A stretch of DNA of 64,000 nt from Sulfodiicoccus acidiphilus (GCF_003967175.1 NZ_AP018553.1:2095982-2159981), one strand, 5' to 3'. Positions 27,088-36,785 are shown, counted from the first letter of the stretch. Numbers and translations are program-made. The notes: a model not told the origin generated them from the sequence alone.

Positions 27088-28557
27088 CTACTTCAATCCC
27101 TCCGTTTTTATCTTATTCGCGAGGACCTCAACCTCAGTTGGCACTTGGACAGAGTCCATCATAGTTATTAGAGATCCGACCCTCTCCCTCAATGAATCGT
27201 AATTCAGCCCCCTCCTCTTGAACACTGATTGGAGCCAGTTCACTAACTCGTCCCTATTCAGATCCCTGAGTTCTCTGTCCTCCGGTACAATACCTATTCT
27301 CCTCAAAGATCCCACAACCGACTCCCTATTGAAGTAGCTTTCCATCTCCCTCCCTATTCTTACACAACCTGAGGAGTCCTCTCTACAATCTCCTACCACC
27401 ACCACCCTCAGGTTCAATGCCTCCTCCAACTTCCTCCATAACCTGAGGTCAACCTCGCTGTTGAGCCTATACACCTTTATCCCTAGCTCCTCAGGATCTG
27501 CACCCACCTTGGCCATCCAATACTTCACTACCGATGGCTCGACGAGGCCAGTTGTGAGGAGGATGTGGTTACTAAAGAAGAGGTCCCCAGGAGAGACGCC
27601 GAGGAAGGTCATGGTCGACCTCACCTCGTCGTCGAGTCTGACAACTGAAGCGTAAGAGGAGTTCTCCTTCCTCTCCATGACGATCACCGCCTGAGCTAAC
27701 GGTAAGACGTAAGGTGAGTGGGTAGTGGTAATCACCTGTAAAATGTCCTTCTCAGCCCAGTCCCTGATCAGCTTGAGGATCTTGTACTGAAGGGAAGGAT
27801 GCATGTTGACTTCAGGTTCCTCCACTAACACCAGCTTACCTGGACTCATCCAGAATACGAAGAGTAGCATTATCACCCTTTGAAAGCCGCTAGCAGTGAG
27901 GTCTATGTAGACAGGAAGGCTTTGCATGTTTATGACGAGTTTCTTGAAGTCGGCGAAGTCTATTCCCTTAACCTCTGGGACGGTCTTGCTCACCAAGTTC
28001 ACGAAGTCGTACCAGTACTTCTTCAAGTTTATGGGGGACCTGTTGAGCTCCGCCATTCTTTTCATTAGAGAATCGAAGTAGACTTGGTCGAAAATAGGGA
28101 CGTAGTCGACCTGAGTCGCAACGTAATCCAGCACAGGCTCCAGGGCTCTTATGCCGTCGCTGCTCAAGGGTCTATCGTTCATGAAGACTGTCTCGGGCTC
28201 CCACTGCATCGCCTTGGACTTGTAGGATATCCTCACGGACATTGTGAGCTTCAGTGGCTCCTCCCTTCCAATGGCCCTAGCGACCTCGGCCGGCGAAAGT
28301 TGGACTGTCCCAGCGAGAGTGATCGGTTTATCCACATCGTAGTCCTTCCATAGGAGAACCTGCTCTTGCTCGGGATCTTCAAAAGTAGCCCTCATGAGGC
28401 CGGCCTTCATGTTCTTCAAGAAAAGGTAGACAGCTGAAAGCAAGTTGGTCTTCCCCCTTCCGTTGTATCCTACCACCACGTTAAACTTCTCTAGCTGAGG
28501 CAGGTTGACTTCAGCGAGTCCTCTGAAATTGGTGGCCTGAAAGCTGGTGAGCCTCAC
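27088..28557 (-). CDS. OLD-family-like AAA ATPase with degenerate TOPRIM region
   Basis: 489 residues. The N-terminus has the RecF/SMC-type ABC ATPase start FQATNFRGLAEVNLPQLEKF and Walker A GYNGRGKT (residues 30-37). LTASGFQRVIMLLFVFW stands in for the signature motif, and Walker B is LVLVEEPEVNMHPSLQ, followed by TTTHSPYVL. The C-terminal third has the layout of an OLD TOPRIM nuclease (ILLTTGLVEPSVVKYW, then VVVVGDCR), but the catalytic glutamate position reads Thr/Gly, so nuclease activity is doubtful. OLD-type proteins act in DNA repair and phage defence. Confidence 0.75.
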   Translation of the reverse strand: MRLTSFQATNFRGLAEVNLPQLEKFNVVVGYNGRGKTNLLSAVYLFLKNMKAGLMRATFEDPEQEQVLLWKDYDVDKPITLAGTVQLSPAEVARAIGREEPLKLTMSVRISYKSKAMQWEPETVFMNDRPLSSDGIRALEPVLDYVATQVDYVPIFDQVYFDSLMKRMAELNRSPINLKKYWYDFVNLVSKTVPEVKGIDFADFKKLVINMQSLPVYIDLTASGFQRVIMLLFVFWMSPGKLVLVEEPEVNMHPSLQYKILKLIRDWAEKDILQVITTTHSPYVLPLAQAVIVMERKENSSYASVVRLDDEVRSTMTFLGVSPGDLFFSNHILLTTGLVEPSVVKYWMAKVGADPEELGIKVYRLNSEVDLRLWRKLEEALNLRVVVVGDCREDSSGCVRIGREMESYFNRESVVGSLRRIGIVPEDRELRDLNRDELVNWLQSVFKRRGLNYDSLRERVGSLITMMDSVQVPTEVEVLANKIKTEGLK

Positions 28558-28669
28558 GAGTGTTCACTTCAATGGAGTATTACCGTTCAAGGCGTTAAAA
28601 TGGTTGGGCGTCTAAAAAGAAGGCAATTTCTCTTCTTCAAGAAATAGGAGGTATTATGGGCAGTACTAC

Positions 28670-29449
28670 TTAAAGGCTCGATCTCAAGTATCCTCCGTCT
28701 ACGGGTATGAGAGCCCCAGTGACGTAAGTGGCAAGAGACGACGCCAAGAAAACGATGACGTTGGCCACCTCCTCAGGAGAAGCTATCCTGCCCAACGGAA
28801 TGTTCTTTGTCATTTCCTCCTCCGCCTCCTTCTCAGTAATGGCTTTGGACTTGGCCCTGAACTTAACTAATTCCCTCACCCTGTCTGTCATGGCGTAACC
28901 TGGCATCACTCCGTTAACGAGGATCCCTTTGGGACCCAGTTGTCTGGCGACGCTTCTGATGAGTCCTGCCAGCGATATCCTCACTACATTGGATAAGTCT
29001 AGGTTATCCACTGGTTCCTTGAGGGTCATGGAGGTGGAGAGAACGATTCTCCCTCCCTTGCCCATCACCTTTGCCGATTCTCTCACTGCCACTACGGCGC
29101 TCATGAGCAGGAGTCTGAAGGCGTATTCCCAGTCGTCGTCCTTGAGGTCCATTATGGTGCCTGCCCGCGGGCTACCGGTGACGTAAGCCAAGACATCGAG
29201 ACCTCCTAGTTGGGCTGTCCCCTCCCTTATAAGGGAGGCTACTTGGTCCTTATCTGTGAGGTCGCACCTCATGGACTTCACTGGTCCGTATTTGGAAAGT
29301 AAGGTAACGGCCTCGGCTAACCTAGATTGATCGTCGGAGGAGACGAGCACCGTGGCCCCCTCCTCTAAGAACCTCTTCGCTGTGGCGAACCCCAACCCCC
29401 TGCTGGCGGCGGTTACAATTACCTTTTTTCCCGACAGTCCCAAATCCAT
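28670..29449 (-). CDS. Short-chain dehydrogenase/reductase family, atypical active site
   Basis: 259 residues with the SDR cofactor motif TAASRGLGFATAKRFLEEGA and the C-terminal VNGVMPGYAMTDRV...VTGALIPVDGGYLRSSL. Where classical SDRs have Tyr-x3-Lys the sequence reads LDLSNVVRISLAGLIRS, lacking the tyrosine and with Arg in place of Lys. It may act by a different mechanism or on a different substrate, or serve as a binding protein. The UDG gene stop lies one base before its start, so they are an operon. Confidence 0.8.
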   Translation of the reverse strand: MDLGLSGKKVIVTAASRGLGFATAKRFLEEGATVLVSSDDQSRLAEAVTLLSKYGPVKSMRCDLTDKDQVASLIREGTAQLGGLDVLAYVTGSPRAGTIMDLKDDDWEYAFRLLLMSAVVAVRESAKVMGKGGRIVLSTSMTLKEPVDNLDLSNVVRISLAGLIRSVARQLGPKGILVNGVMPGYAMTDRVRELVKFRAKSKAITEKEAEEEMTKNIPLGRIASPEEVANVIVFLASSLATYVTGALIPVDGGYLRSSL

Positions 29450-29450
29450 T

Positions 29451-30044
29451 TCAGATCAGGTACTTCTCTAGTCCTCCTCCTAAGAAAGCTTTCAGTTTTC
29501 TGAAGTCGGATTCGAGTTCCTCTTTCAGGGAAGGGTTGTAGAGAGCAGCGGCGGGATGGTAAGTGGGGAAGACCGTGGCGGTTTCTTCCCCTAGCTTAAC
29601 CTTGAAGGTTCTTCCCCTAACCGACTCTATGGACTTGAAGTTGATCTGGCCCCTCGATAGAACATAGGCGGACGAATGACGTCCTAAAGTAACTAGAATC
29701 GTGGGCTTAACCAGGGATATTTCCCGTTCCAGATAAGACCAACACGCAGCCTCTTCTTCTGGGGTGGGTTCCCTGTTCTTAGGTGGTCTACACTTAACTA
29801 AGTTAGTTATGTAAACCTCTGTTCTGCTCAGTCCCAGGACATCCTCGATAAGTTTAGTCAGAAATTTGCCCGCCGCTCCAACGAAAGGCCTCCCTTCCGC
29901 GTCTTCGTTAGCTCCTGGGGCTTCTCCGACGAACATGGGACATCTTCTAGAGCCCTCACCTGGGACTGCGTTGGTCCTACTCCTCCAAAGTGGGCATCTA
30001 CTGCAGCCCAATACCTCCGCCCTAAGCTGATCTAGAGTCAACAC
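29451..30044 (-). CDS. Type-4 uracil-DNA glycosylase (4Fe-4S)
   Basis: 197 residues of the thermostable family-4 UDG. GEAPGANEDAEGRPFVGAAG holds the uracil-binding motif, and four cysteines bind the cluster (C14, C17 in GCSRCPLW; C85 in LVKCRPPKN; C101 in EEEAACW). TYHPAAALYNP is the second motif. It removes uracil from DNA, important where cytosine deaminates fast at high temperature. It is followed closely by the SDR gene and preceded by the surface-repeat protein. Confidence 0.93.
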   Translation of the reverse strand: MLTLDQLRAEVLGCSRCPLWRSRTNAVPGEGSRRCPMFVGEAPGANEDAEGRPFVGAAGKFLTKLIEDVLGLSRTEVYITNLVKCRPPKNREPTPEEEAACWSYLEREISLVKPTILVTLGRHSSAYVLSRGQINFKSIESVRGRTFKVKLGEETATVFPTYHPAAALYNPSLKEELESDFRKLKAFLGGGLEKYLI

Positions 30045-30071
30045 AGAGAGTCTAGGGTGAGGGAAAAAAAC

Positions 30072-32993
30072 TCACTTCCTCCTCTTATTACTCCCGAAGA
30101 GTACTACTCCCACGACTACCACTACGGCCACGACTATGATTCCTATAACGAGAGGGCTGGAGAGTTCCCTAAGTAAAACTTGTGTCAATGGAGGAGAAAC
30201 ATAGACGTTGAAGTCAGAAGCTTGAGCGAACGGCACGAAGGAACCAGTCTGGTTCCACACTGCTGTAACACTCTCGGTATAGGTCCCAGGCGCTATACCG
30301 CTCGCCACGTCTATTACAAAGGTGACGTTGACCTCCTGGCCTGGGGCTAAGTCCCCTATGCCAGCTGAACTAGCCGTCAAAGCTGAGAGTGGATTGGAAG
30401 TGCTGACATAAGGATAGATTACGTCTGAAGGGTTGAGAATTATTCTAACGTTCTGGGCCTTTGCTTGTCCATCATTTTCTATAGTTAGAGTGATCCCTAC
30501 CTGGGAAGTACCGGGATTCAAGACTGGCTGATAGACCTTAGTTACTATCACGTTAGCCTTTGGTTGGAGCTTCAACGGATACTGTTGCGAGTAAAGGCCT
30601 CCGTCGTAGCTAACTGTGAGGTTAAAGTAGTAAATCCCGGCTTTAGTGTCGTTAGGTATGTTGAATACGAATGAGATGTTTGCCCTACCCCCAGAGGGTA
30701 ATGCTCCAATTTTGACGGGATTCTGAGAAACGATTTGAAAGGGTGAGGATATAGAGAGCGTGACGTTCTCCGCTAGTGCTGCCCCGTAGTTTACTACGAC
30801 TGCAGTTATAGGTACGTCGTAAAACCCTGGGAACACCTCGGGCGGGACTGTATATAAGATAGCGGTGAGGTTGGGACTAGTGATAGTCACTGGCAGGAGC
30901 TCGGTGACGTTCTGCTGGAAGTAGTGCACTGTGACTGGCACGTAGTAGACTCCGGTGGTGACGTTGGGGTAGACGCTGGCCATGACTGTGCCCACGTTCT
31001 CCTGGCCGGCTGGGACGTAACCTACCGTGGCGTTGGTCTGCTGGAGAAGGAGCGGGTACTCCCTGTGCTGGAAGTAGATCGTCACGTTGCTCGCAGTGAC
31101 CGTGCCGGTGTTCTTGACCACCACCGTGAGCGGGACGTTGGTCTGGCCTGGTCCTACAACGAGCGGGTTGTTGACGGAGCCCCACAGGCTGTCCAGGCTG
31201 AGGGTCACACTACCCTCGACGTAGACTGGCAGGAGCTCGGTGACGTTCTGCTGGAAGTAGTGCACTGTGACTGGCACGTAGTAGACTCCGGTGGTGACGT
31301 TGGGGTAGACGCTGGCCATGACTGTGCCCACGTTCTCCTGGCCGGCTGGGACGTAACCTACCGTGGCGTTGGTCTGCTGGAGAAGGAGCGGGTACTCCCT
31401 GTGCTGGAAGTAGATCGTCACGTTGCTCGCAGTGACCGTGCCGGTGTTCTTGACCACCACCGTGAGCGGGACGTTGGTCTGGCCTGGTCCTACAACGAGC
31501 GGGTTGTTGACGGAGCCCCACAGGCTGTCCAGGCTGAGGGTCACACTACCCTCGACGTAGACTGGCAGGAGCTCGGTGACGTTCTGCTGGAAGTAGTGCA
31601 CTGTGACTGGCACGTAGTAGACTCCGGTGGTGACGTTGGGGTAGACGCTGGCCATGACTGTGCCCACGTTCTCCTGGCCGGCTGGGACGTAACCTACCGT
31701 GGCGTTGGTCTGCTGGAGAAGGAGCGGGTACTCCCTGTGCTGGAAGTAGATCGTCACGTTGCTCGCAGTGACCGTGCCGGTGTTCTTGACCACCACCGTG
31801 AGCGGGACGTTGGTCTGGCCTGGTCCTACAACGAGCGGGTTGTTGACGGAGCCCCACAGGCTGTCCAGGCTGAGGGTCACACTACCCTCGACGTAGACTG
31901 GCAGGAGCTCGGTGACGTTCTGCTGGAAGTAGTGCACTGTGACTGGCACGTAGTAGACTCCGGTGGTGACGTTGGGGTAGACGCTGGCCATGACTGTGCC
32001 CACGTTCTCCTGGCCGGCTGGGACGTAACCTACCGTGGCGTTGGTCTGCTGGAGAAGGAGCGGGTACTCCCTGTGCTGGAAGTAGATCGTCACGTTGCTC
32101 GCAGTGACCGTGCCGGTGTTCTTGACCACCACCGTGAGCGGGACGTTGGTCTGGCCTGGTCCTACAACGAGCGGGTTGTTGACGGAGCCCCACAGGCTGT
32201 CCAGGCTGAGGGTCACACTACCCTCGACGTAGACTGGCAGGAGCTCGGTGACGTTCTGCTGGAAGTAGTGCACTGTGACTGGCACGTAGTAGACTCCGGT
32301 GGTGACGTTGGGGTAGACGCTGGCCATGACTGTGCCCACGTTCTCCTGGCCGGCTGGGACGTAACCTACCGTGGCGTTGGTCTGCTGGAGAAGGAGCGGG
32401 TACTCCCTGTGCTGGAAGTAGATCGTCACGTTGCTCGCAGTGACCGTGCCGGTGTTCTTGACCACCACCGTGAGCGGGACGTTGGTCTGGCCTGGTCCTA
32501 CAACGAGCGGGTTGTTGACGGAGCCCCACAGGCTGTCCAGGCTGAGGGTCACACTACCCAGAACTGGTATGGGGACTAACAGTCCCTGTTGGGCCGGAAA
32601 GAACACGTTAGTCACGTTCTCTATATAAGATAGCCCCAACTTGTCCTCGTAGACTCCCTGCTTCGCAGAGGCGCTTACACTGAGAAACACCACGAAACTG
32701 ATCTCCCTTCCAGGTGGCCAGTACGATAGGTAGAAACTAGGTGAACCGTTCTCGTAGTTGTAGTTGCGGAATGGGGAAACGTTGAAGACCGTTACGTTAA
32801 CGTCAAGGAGAGGGTATGGTCCCTCGTTGATCAAAGTGAAGTTAACGGGGGCACCAGTCTCACCTGGCGCTATTACTCCCTCCACCGGCTCTCCGAAGGC
32901 TTGAACGTGTTCTACCTGAGCAGTCGTTTGAGGTACGAAAATCAAGGAGGCCAAAAGAATCGGCACCAACAACATTAACGATCTAAGCTTCAT
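30072..32993 (-). CDS. Surface protein with five near-identical CARDB-like repeats
   Basis: 973 residues: signal peptide (LMLLVPILLASLIFVP), an N-terminal Ig-like domain, five tandem 112-residue repeats (residues ~146-705), two further diverged beta domains, and a C-terminal transmembrane helix with a KRRK stop-transfer. The repeats (SVTLSLDSLWGSVNNP, NTGTVTASNVTIYFQ) resemble COG1361/CARDB adhesion-type domains with many N-x-T sequons. They are practically identical at DNA level, so they arose or were homogenised recently. It is probably a cell-surface adhesion or S-layer-associated stalk whose length varies with copy number (inference). Confidence 0.85.
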   Translation of the reverse strand: MKLRSLMLLVPILLASLIFVPQTTAQVEHVQAFGEPVEGVIAPGETGAPVNFTLINEGPYPLLDVNVTVFNVSPFRNYNYENGSPSFYLSYWPPGREISFVVFLSVSASAKQGVYEDKLGLSYIENVTNVFFPAQQGLLVPIPVLGSVTLSLDSLWGSVNNPLVVGPGQTNVPLTVVVKNTGTVTASNVTIYFQHREYPLLLQQTNATVGYVPAGQENVGTVMASVYPNVTTGVYYVPVTVHYFQQNVTELLPVYVEGSVTLSLDSLWGSVNNPLVVGPGQTNVPLTVVVKNTGTVTASNVTIYFQHREYPLLLQQTNATVGYVPAGQENVGTVMASVYPNVTTGVYYVPVTVHYFQQNVTELLPVYVEGSVTLSLDSLWGSVNNPLVVGPGQTNVPLTVVVKNTGTVTASNVTIYFQHREYPLLLQQTNATVGYVPAGQENVGTVMASVYPNVTTGVYYVPVTVHYFQQNVTELLPVYVEGSVTLSLDSLWGSVNNPLVVGPGQTNVPLTVVVKNTGTVTASNVTIYFQHREYPLLLQQTNATVGYVPAGQENVGTVMASVYPNVTTGVYYVPVTVHYFQQNVTELLPVYVEGSVTLSLDSLWGSVNNPLVVGPGQTNVPLTVVVKNTGTVTASNVTIYFQHREYPLLLQQTNATVGYVPAGQENVGTVMASVYPNVTTGVYYVPVTVHYFQQNVTELLPVTITSPNLTAILYTVPPEVFPGFYDVPITAVVVNYGAALAENVTLSISSPFQIVSQNPVKIGALPSGGRANISFVFNIPNDTKAGIYYFNLTVSYDGGLYSQQYPLKLQPKANVIVTKVYQPVLNPGTSQVGITLTIENDGQAKAQNVRIILNPSDVIYPYVSTSNPLSALTASSAGIGDLAPGQEVNVTFVIDVASGIAPGTYTESVTAVWNQTGSFVPFAQASDFNVYVSPPLTQVLLRELSSPLVIGIIVVAVVVVVGVVLFGSNKRRK
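30885..32564. repeat. Five tandem copies of a 336-bp in-frame repeat
   Basis: The marker tggcaggagctcggtgacg recurs at 30891, 31227, 31563, 31899 and 32235, exactly 336 bases apart. Copies look base-for-base identical over nearly their whole length. They are GC-richer than the flanking parts of the same gene. The 336-base period is a multiple of three, which keeps both coding and antisense frames open. Confidence 0.95.
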
Positions 32994-33451
32994 AGCGATC
33001 CTGTGGGATACCGATATATCGAATTAAAAATCTATTCCCAATCACGTTTACGAGACTATAGCACCTTCGCACAACCAAACGCTTTCAATCTCTCCTAAAC
33101 GTCCTTGTCGAGAGTTGCGTTCACGTAGTGCCACCCGAGGACTTCAGTCGACTACCCATGAACCGAGGACGGGCACCTCTCGAGAGGGTGGGGGACGAGG
33201 AAGGTGAGGGTGGTGCTCCCCTCCACCGGCCCCGAGGACTTGAGGGTTTGCGATCCCTTAAGGGTGGCCGGGGCGGAATTGGAGGTGGATGAGTTACGCC
33301 GCGGGTAAACACCGAAAGTATAGTAACAACTAGAAGGCCGTACCCATTATGCTTCATTAAGATTCCAGAAGCTCTCCCCAACCGGATTAAGCAAGGTTCT
33401 TACGTGAGGGTCTGACAGATCGCAATATTATGCATAAAATATTTAGGAGAA
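32994..33451. other. Intergenic stretch, GC-rich core, no gene seen
   Basis: Both flanks are promoters. The core 33121-33300 is unusually G/C-rich, with complementary stretches (gcacctctcgagagggtggg) and a region that would fold, but I recognise no known RNA family or transposon end. A minus-strand 86-codon frame here has proline/arginine-rich low-complexity character and is not convincing. Confidence 0.35.
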
Positions 33452-34753
33452 ATGTCCGAATGTGTGTTCGGATATAACTTGAGATCAGAGGAAGTCTCTC
33501 ACTTGGAGGAACTGTTCGACAGGTTCCCCGAAGTACCAAAGGAAGTAATACTAAAGGAGACCTTGCTTGTGAATGGGATCAAATTCACTGACAAGGCATT
33601 AGAGAAAGGAGGAGAGTACCAGGAGAAGGCATACTACCTTTTCACGTTCGATAAAGACGAACCCTCCATAGTGAGAAAAAGAGCAAGAGTGATCCCTCAG
33701 GAGATCTCAGTTTGGGGTGGGCCATGGGGACTAAGAAGAACTGTAATTCAGGGAAGACATTCGGAGAGAAGTCCATTTCTAGTAGATGTAGAAGACGAGA
33801 GGACAGTCCTGAGGGTGGGAGAGAGTAGGTTGGCAGACGTATCTTTCGCCCCAAAACCACAGTACTACGGCTCGCTTTTGACCTCAGGTTTAAAGGTGGA
33901 GGAAGTTGCTCCTGCCATCTACTGGGGTGAAACAGTGGACGTTACTGTCTTCAGGGTGTGTGAATACTGGGGGAAGGAACAATGCAAGTTTTGCGATATC
34001 AATGAGAACTTCAAGTGGTGGGGTGACTTGAGGTCTGGACTAGGTACTAAGGTGAACCCAGAGCTTGTAGCAGAGGCCGTCTACATCGCGTTTAAGTCAC
34101 CTAACACGAAGAGATACCTGATCACCGGAGGAGCGATGAGAAACCAGCTAGAGGAGTCTCAGTTTTACCTGAACTACGTGAGAAGGACTGAAGAATTACT
34201 GGCAGGTAGGCTTCCGCTCAGGTTAAACGTCCAAGCTGTGCCAACCAATATTTTGTCCAAGTTCTACGAGGCAGGTGTAGACTATTACCATCCCAATATC
34301 GAGGTCTGGGACTCCAAACTCTTCTCCATGATATGTCCAGGTAAGGATAGGGTAGTAGGGAGAGACGAGTGGATCAGGAGGACGATCGACTCGGTCAAGC
34401 TGTTCGGAGTAGGTAACGTGAGCCCCAACTTCGTCGCCGGAGTGGAGGCTGTGAATGCGGAAGGACTACCTCGTAGGTTCGAAAAGATCGATGAAGCCCT
34501 AAGATCTACAGCAGAAGGGCTTGACTTCCTAATGAGTAGGGAAGTGGTTCCAAAGTTTGACACGTGGGCTCCAGAGCCTGGATCGATATTGGGGAGGCTG
34601 GGAGCCAAGCCACCTAGCGTTGAGTATTACGTTAAGTTATACCTAAAGTATCATGAGATTAGGAAAAGATACGGACTCCCCTACCCGGGTGGCCTGGGTG
34701 AGGGTGGGCCTGGAGTGTCGAAGGTTCCAGCCAGTGGGTTCATGGATATGTGA
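33452..34753 (+). CDS. Radical SAM protein with atypical C-x7-C-x2-C cluster motif
   Basis: 433 residues. The motif RVCEYWGKEQCKFCDINENF places cysteines at ~170, 178 and 181 (C-x7-C-x2-C) rather than the usual C-x3-C-x2-C. Downstream radical SAM features follow: YLITGGAMRNQ (GGE-like strand), NVQAVP and NIEVWD. The first ~165 residues form an extra N-terminal domain. HmdB and a few methyltransferase-like radical SAM enzymes also have long first spacings. Chemistry and substrate are unknown. It is monocistronic and preceded by a TATA-like box (cataaaatattt). Confidence 0.8.
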   Translation: MSECVFGYNLRSEEVSHLEELFDRFPEVPKEVILKETLLVNGIKFTDKALEKGGEYQEKAYYLFTFDKDEPSIVRKRARVIPQEISVWGGPWGLRRTVIQGRHSERSPFLVDVEDERTVLRVGESRLADVSFAPKPQYYGSLLTSGLKVEEVAPAIYWGETVDVTVFRVCEYWGKEQCKFCDINENFKWWGDLRSGLGTKVNPELVAEAVYIAFKSPNTKRYLITGGAMRNQLEESQFYLNYVRRTEELLAGRLPLRLNVQAVPTNILSKFYEAGVDYYHPNIEVWDSKLFSMICPGKDRVVGRDEWIRRTIDSVKLFGVGNVSPNFVAGVEAVNAEGLPRRFEKIDEALRSTAEGLDFLMSREVVPKFDTWAPEPGSILGRLGAKPPSVEYYVKLYLKYHEIRKRYGLPYPGGLGEGGPGVSKVPASGFMDM

Positions 34754-35414
34754 TCCCCTATCATCGTGTTACCAAAGATCACAAGAGTTCTCTTGCATGT
34801 TTCGAGCATCCTCGCTTATCCGAGGAGGTCAAAGTCCTTTAAGTTGGATTCATAAGCATTTCGCAAACTCGTCGGTAACTGTCTAGAGATAAGCAAATTA
34901 CTGCTCTCGAAGCGAACCACTTCACAAGAACTACGGCACTGGTTCCCTTTCTCCACGAAAATCAAGAAGTGTACACCCTCGAGCTTCCAGTCACTACTTT
35001 TGAGCCAGGCATAAACACTAACAATTCCCTCGGAAGACGAACCTCACCTTCCCTTGACAGGTCTCTCTAACGTTGAAGGTGTTGTGTCTGCCTGTGGATC
35101 CAGTATATTACATCTGACGATCTCTTGGTTTCTCCTCCATACCTAATCTCTACATCTAGTAGACGAGAGATTATGGTTTTCATCTTACCGTACCTTGTGC
35201 CTGAGGAACTTCCTCTACATTGGCGAGGGATCAGGAGTGAGTGTTGATTGTTCCCACCGCAGCTCGATGTAGCCTCGCATCTTCAATTCTGTCCCCAGCG
35301 CTCCTCGGGACGGCGGTCGACATGACCCAAGAAGTATTAACAGTAGTTCCACTAGTACTTTCCGTACACCACAAGGATTTAGTAACAGGAAGTCCTTACC
35401 TTAGCTTCTGGGAA
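34754..35414. other. Intergenic stretch without a recognisable gene
   Basis: About 660 bases with no ORF supported by family, codon pattern or start signal on either strand. A plus-strand reading at 35241-35432 is weakly hydrophobic but has no recognisable domain. It may be an eroded gene; I see no transposon end here. Confidence 0.4.
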
Positions 35415-35968
35415 TCAAATTCCCACAGTTAGAACTGCCATTATAAATATTATAGCTATCTGAAATACTACCTGGCTACCTGAAACATAAACATTTCTCA
35501 TACCCAGTTTCACGATCTTATCCCTATCCATAGCACCCCGCTTCAGTTCCATAAAGATTCTAACCTCGTTTGGCAATATTATCCCAAAACCCTGGACTGC
35601 GAGGATGAGCACTACAATTCCCGCTGCTATGACATAGGGGTTATGCAAAGTAAAGATACCTATGTCCGTTGCTAGGTAAATCCCAGCAGTGATAGCAGTG
35701 GCGGCCAAGGAAGGCATGAAGAGAAGCATCAGGGGGTTAACCTCATGATTATCTGGGAACGGGTGGCAGGGTCCAATGACCTTAGGACCCTGCTCATCAC
35801 CAGCCCCATGAAGAGGTCTATCCCAGTCCAAGTACCACCAGTTATAACGTGCACGTAGTCTAAGAAAAGGAAGTTTCTCCCAAGTACAGCATATATTAGC
35901 GCTAATATTGGGACGAAGAACGAGAGCAGAGAGGAGGGTGTGAAAACCCTAATTTGAGAAGAGTCCAC
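35415..35968 (-). pseudogene. Integral membrane protein (~4 helices), frameshifted
   Basis: Starting at 35968: MDSSQIRVFTPSSLLSFFVP, then a hydrophobic stretch with HVITGGTWTGIDLFMGLVM, ending ...RSQIIMRLTP. The second frame gives LMLLFMPSLAATAITAGIYL...FGIILPNEVRIFMELKRG...IIFIMAVLTVGI. One extra base in the G5 run at 35732-35736 joins them. The intact protein (~184 residues) would have about five membrane segments and resembles uncharacterised archaeal membrane proteins with an HxxxGxxWxGxD motif suggestive of haem or metal binding. Family not identified with certainty. Confidence 0.7.
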
Positions 35969-36083
35969 GAGTGACTCATAGTCTTCGATATATTTATTTT
36001 CATCAGTTTCCTAACAGATAATTTCTTTCCCTGAGAATTTAGGTTGGGATATATAACGTACTAAGGCTAGGCTTTTCGGAACT

Positions 36084-36785
36084 TCACTTCGAGGATAGAA
36101 TCGACTTATCGAACTTTTCAGTGAACTCCACTACCATCTCCTGTCCTATAAAAGTGAGCACGTCCTTAGCGAACATCCTCATCATTAGTCCTAAGTCTTC
36201 GACTAACACGTACTCCAGTGGAACGTTAACTTTAAGCGAATTCTCTGTCAAGTCTAAACTGAATTTCTCTGGTGCCTCGAGGCCGAACCATCTAGCGAGT
36301 AGTGCCTTCACTTTCTCGGCCTTGTCTTCGATGGCTCGCACAACCTTGACCTTATACACTAAGGATTTCCCAGCATAAGGGTGGTTAAGATCTAGGACAA
36401 CTCTTCCTCCACTCACGCTCTTGACTGTGGCGTACCCCCCGTCTGCCATTCTAAGGAGCATGTTAGGATAGGGATCCACCTTTTGCCTCCTCAACTCACT
36501 AAGGGGGACCACCCTCACCTTTCCAGGGTCCCTCTCCCCGAAGCCTTTCTCTGGAGGGACTTCTAACTCAACCTCGTCCCCCACGTTAAGGTTATAGAGT
36601 CCTTCCTCTAACCCCTTTATTACCCTATGTTCACCTAGTATAACGAGCTGGGGGGAGTACTTCTTGTCAGATTCGTATATCTCGTTCTTCTTAGCTTCCT
36701 CTTCAATAGTAGTGTCAACCACCTTTCCGTTGTCCTTGATCTTCAAAGTATAATCTATATAAATGAAATCTCCGTCCTTGAACAA
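36084..36785 (-). CDS. FKBP-type peptidyl-prolyl cis-trans isomerase (long archaeal SlyD-like type)
   Basis: 233 residues. FKBP core with inserted IF domain: [49 protein letters not shown], and [20 protein letters not shown]. The C-terminal ~80 residues form a separate domain, as in the ~26-kDa archaeal FKBPs. It catalyses prolyl isomerisation and has chaperone activity; no histidine-rich metal tail is present. The gene is monocistronic. Confidence 0.9.
   Translation of the reverse strand: MFKDGDFIYIDYTLKIKDNGKVVDTTIEEEAKKNEIYESDKKYSPQLVILGEHRVIKGLEEGLYNLNVGDEVELEVPPEKGFGERDPGKVRVVPLSELRRQKVDPYPNMLLRMADGGYATVKSVSGGRVVLDLNHPYAGKSLVYKVKVVRAIEDKAEKVKALLARWFGLEAPEKFSLDLTENSLKVNVPLEYVLVEDLGLMMRMFAKDVLTFIGQEMVVEFTEKFDKSILSSK

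Noticed and set aside
30885-32564. CRISPR-like repeat array
   Set aside because: Units are 336 bp, contiguous and coding, with no spacers.
30924-32579. 551-codon open frame antisense to the surface-repeat gene
   Set aside because: It exists because the 336-bp repeat is a multiple of three with no antisense stop; it has no signal, domain or promoter, and the other strand has a signal peptide and membrane anchor.
33121-33381. 86-codon minus-strand frame
   Set aside because: Proline/arginine-rich low-complexity reading of GC-rich DNA without start signals or family.
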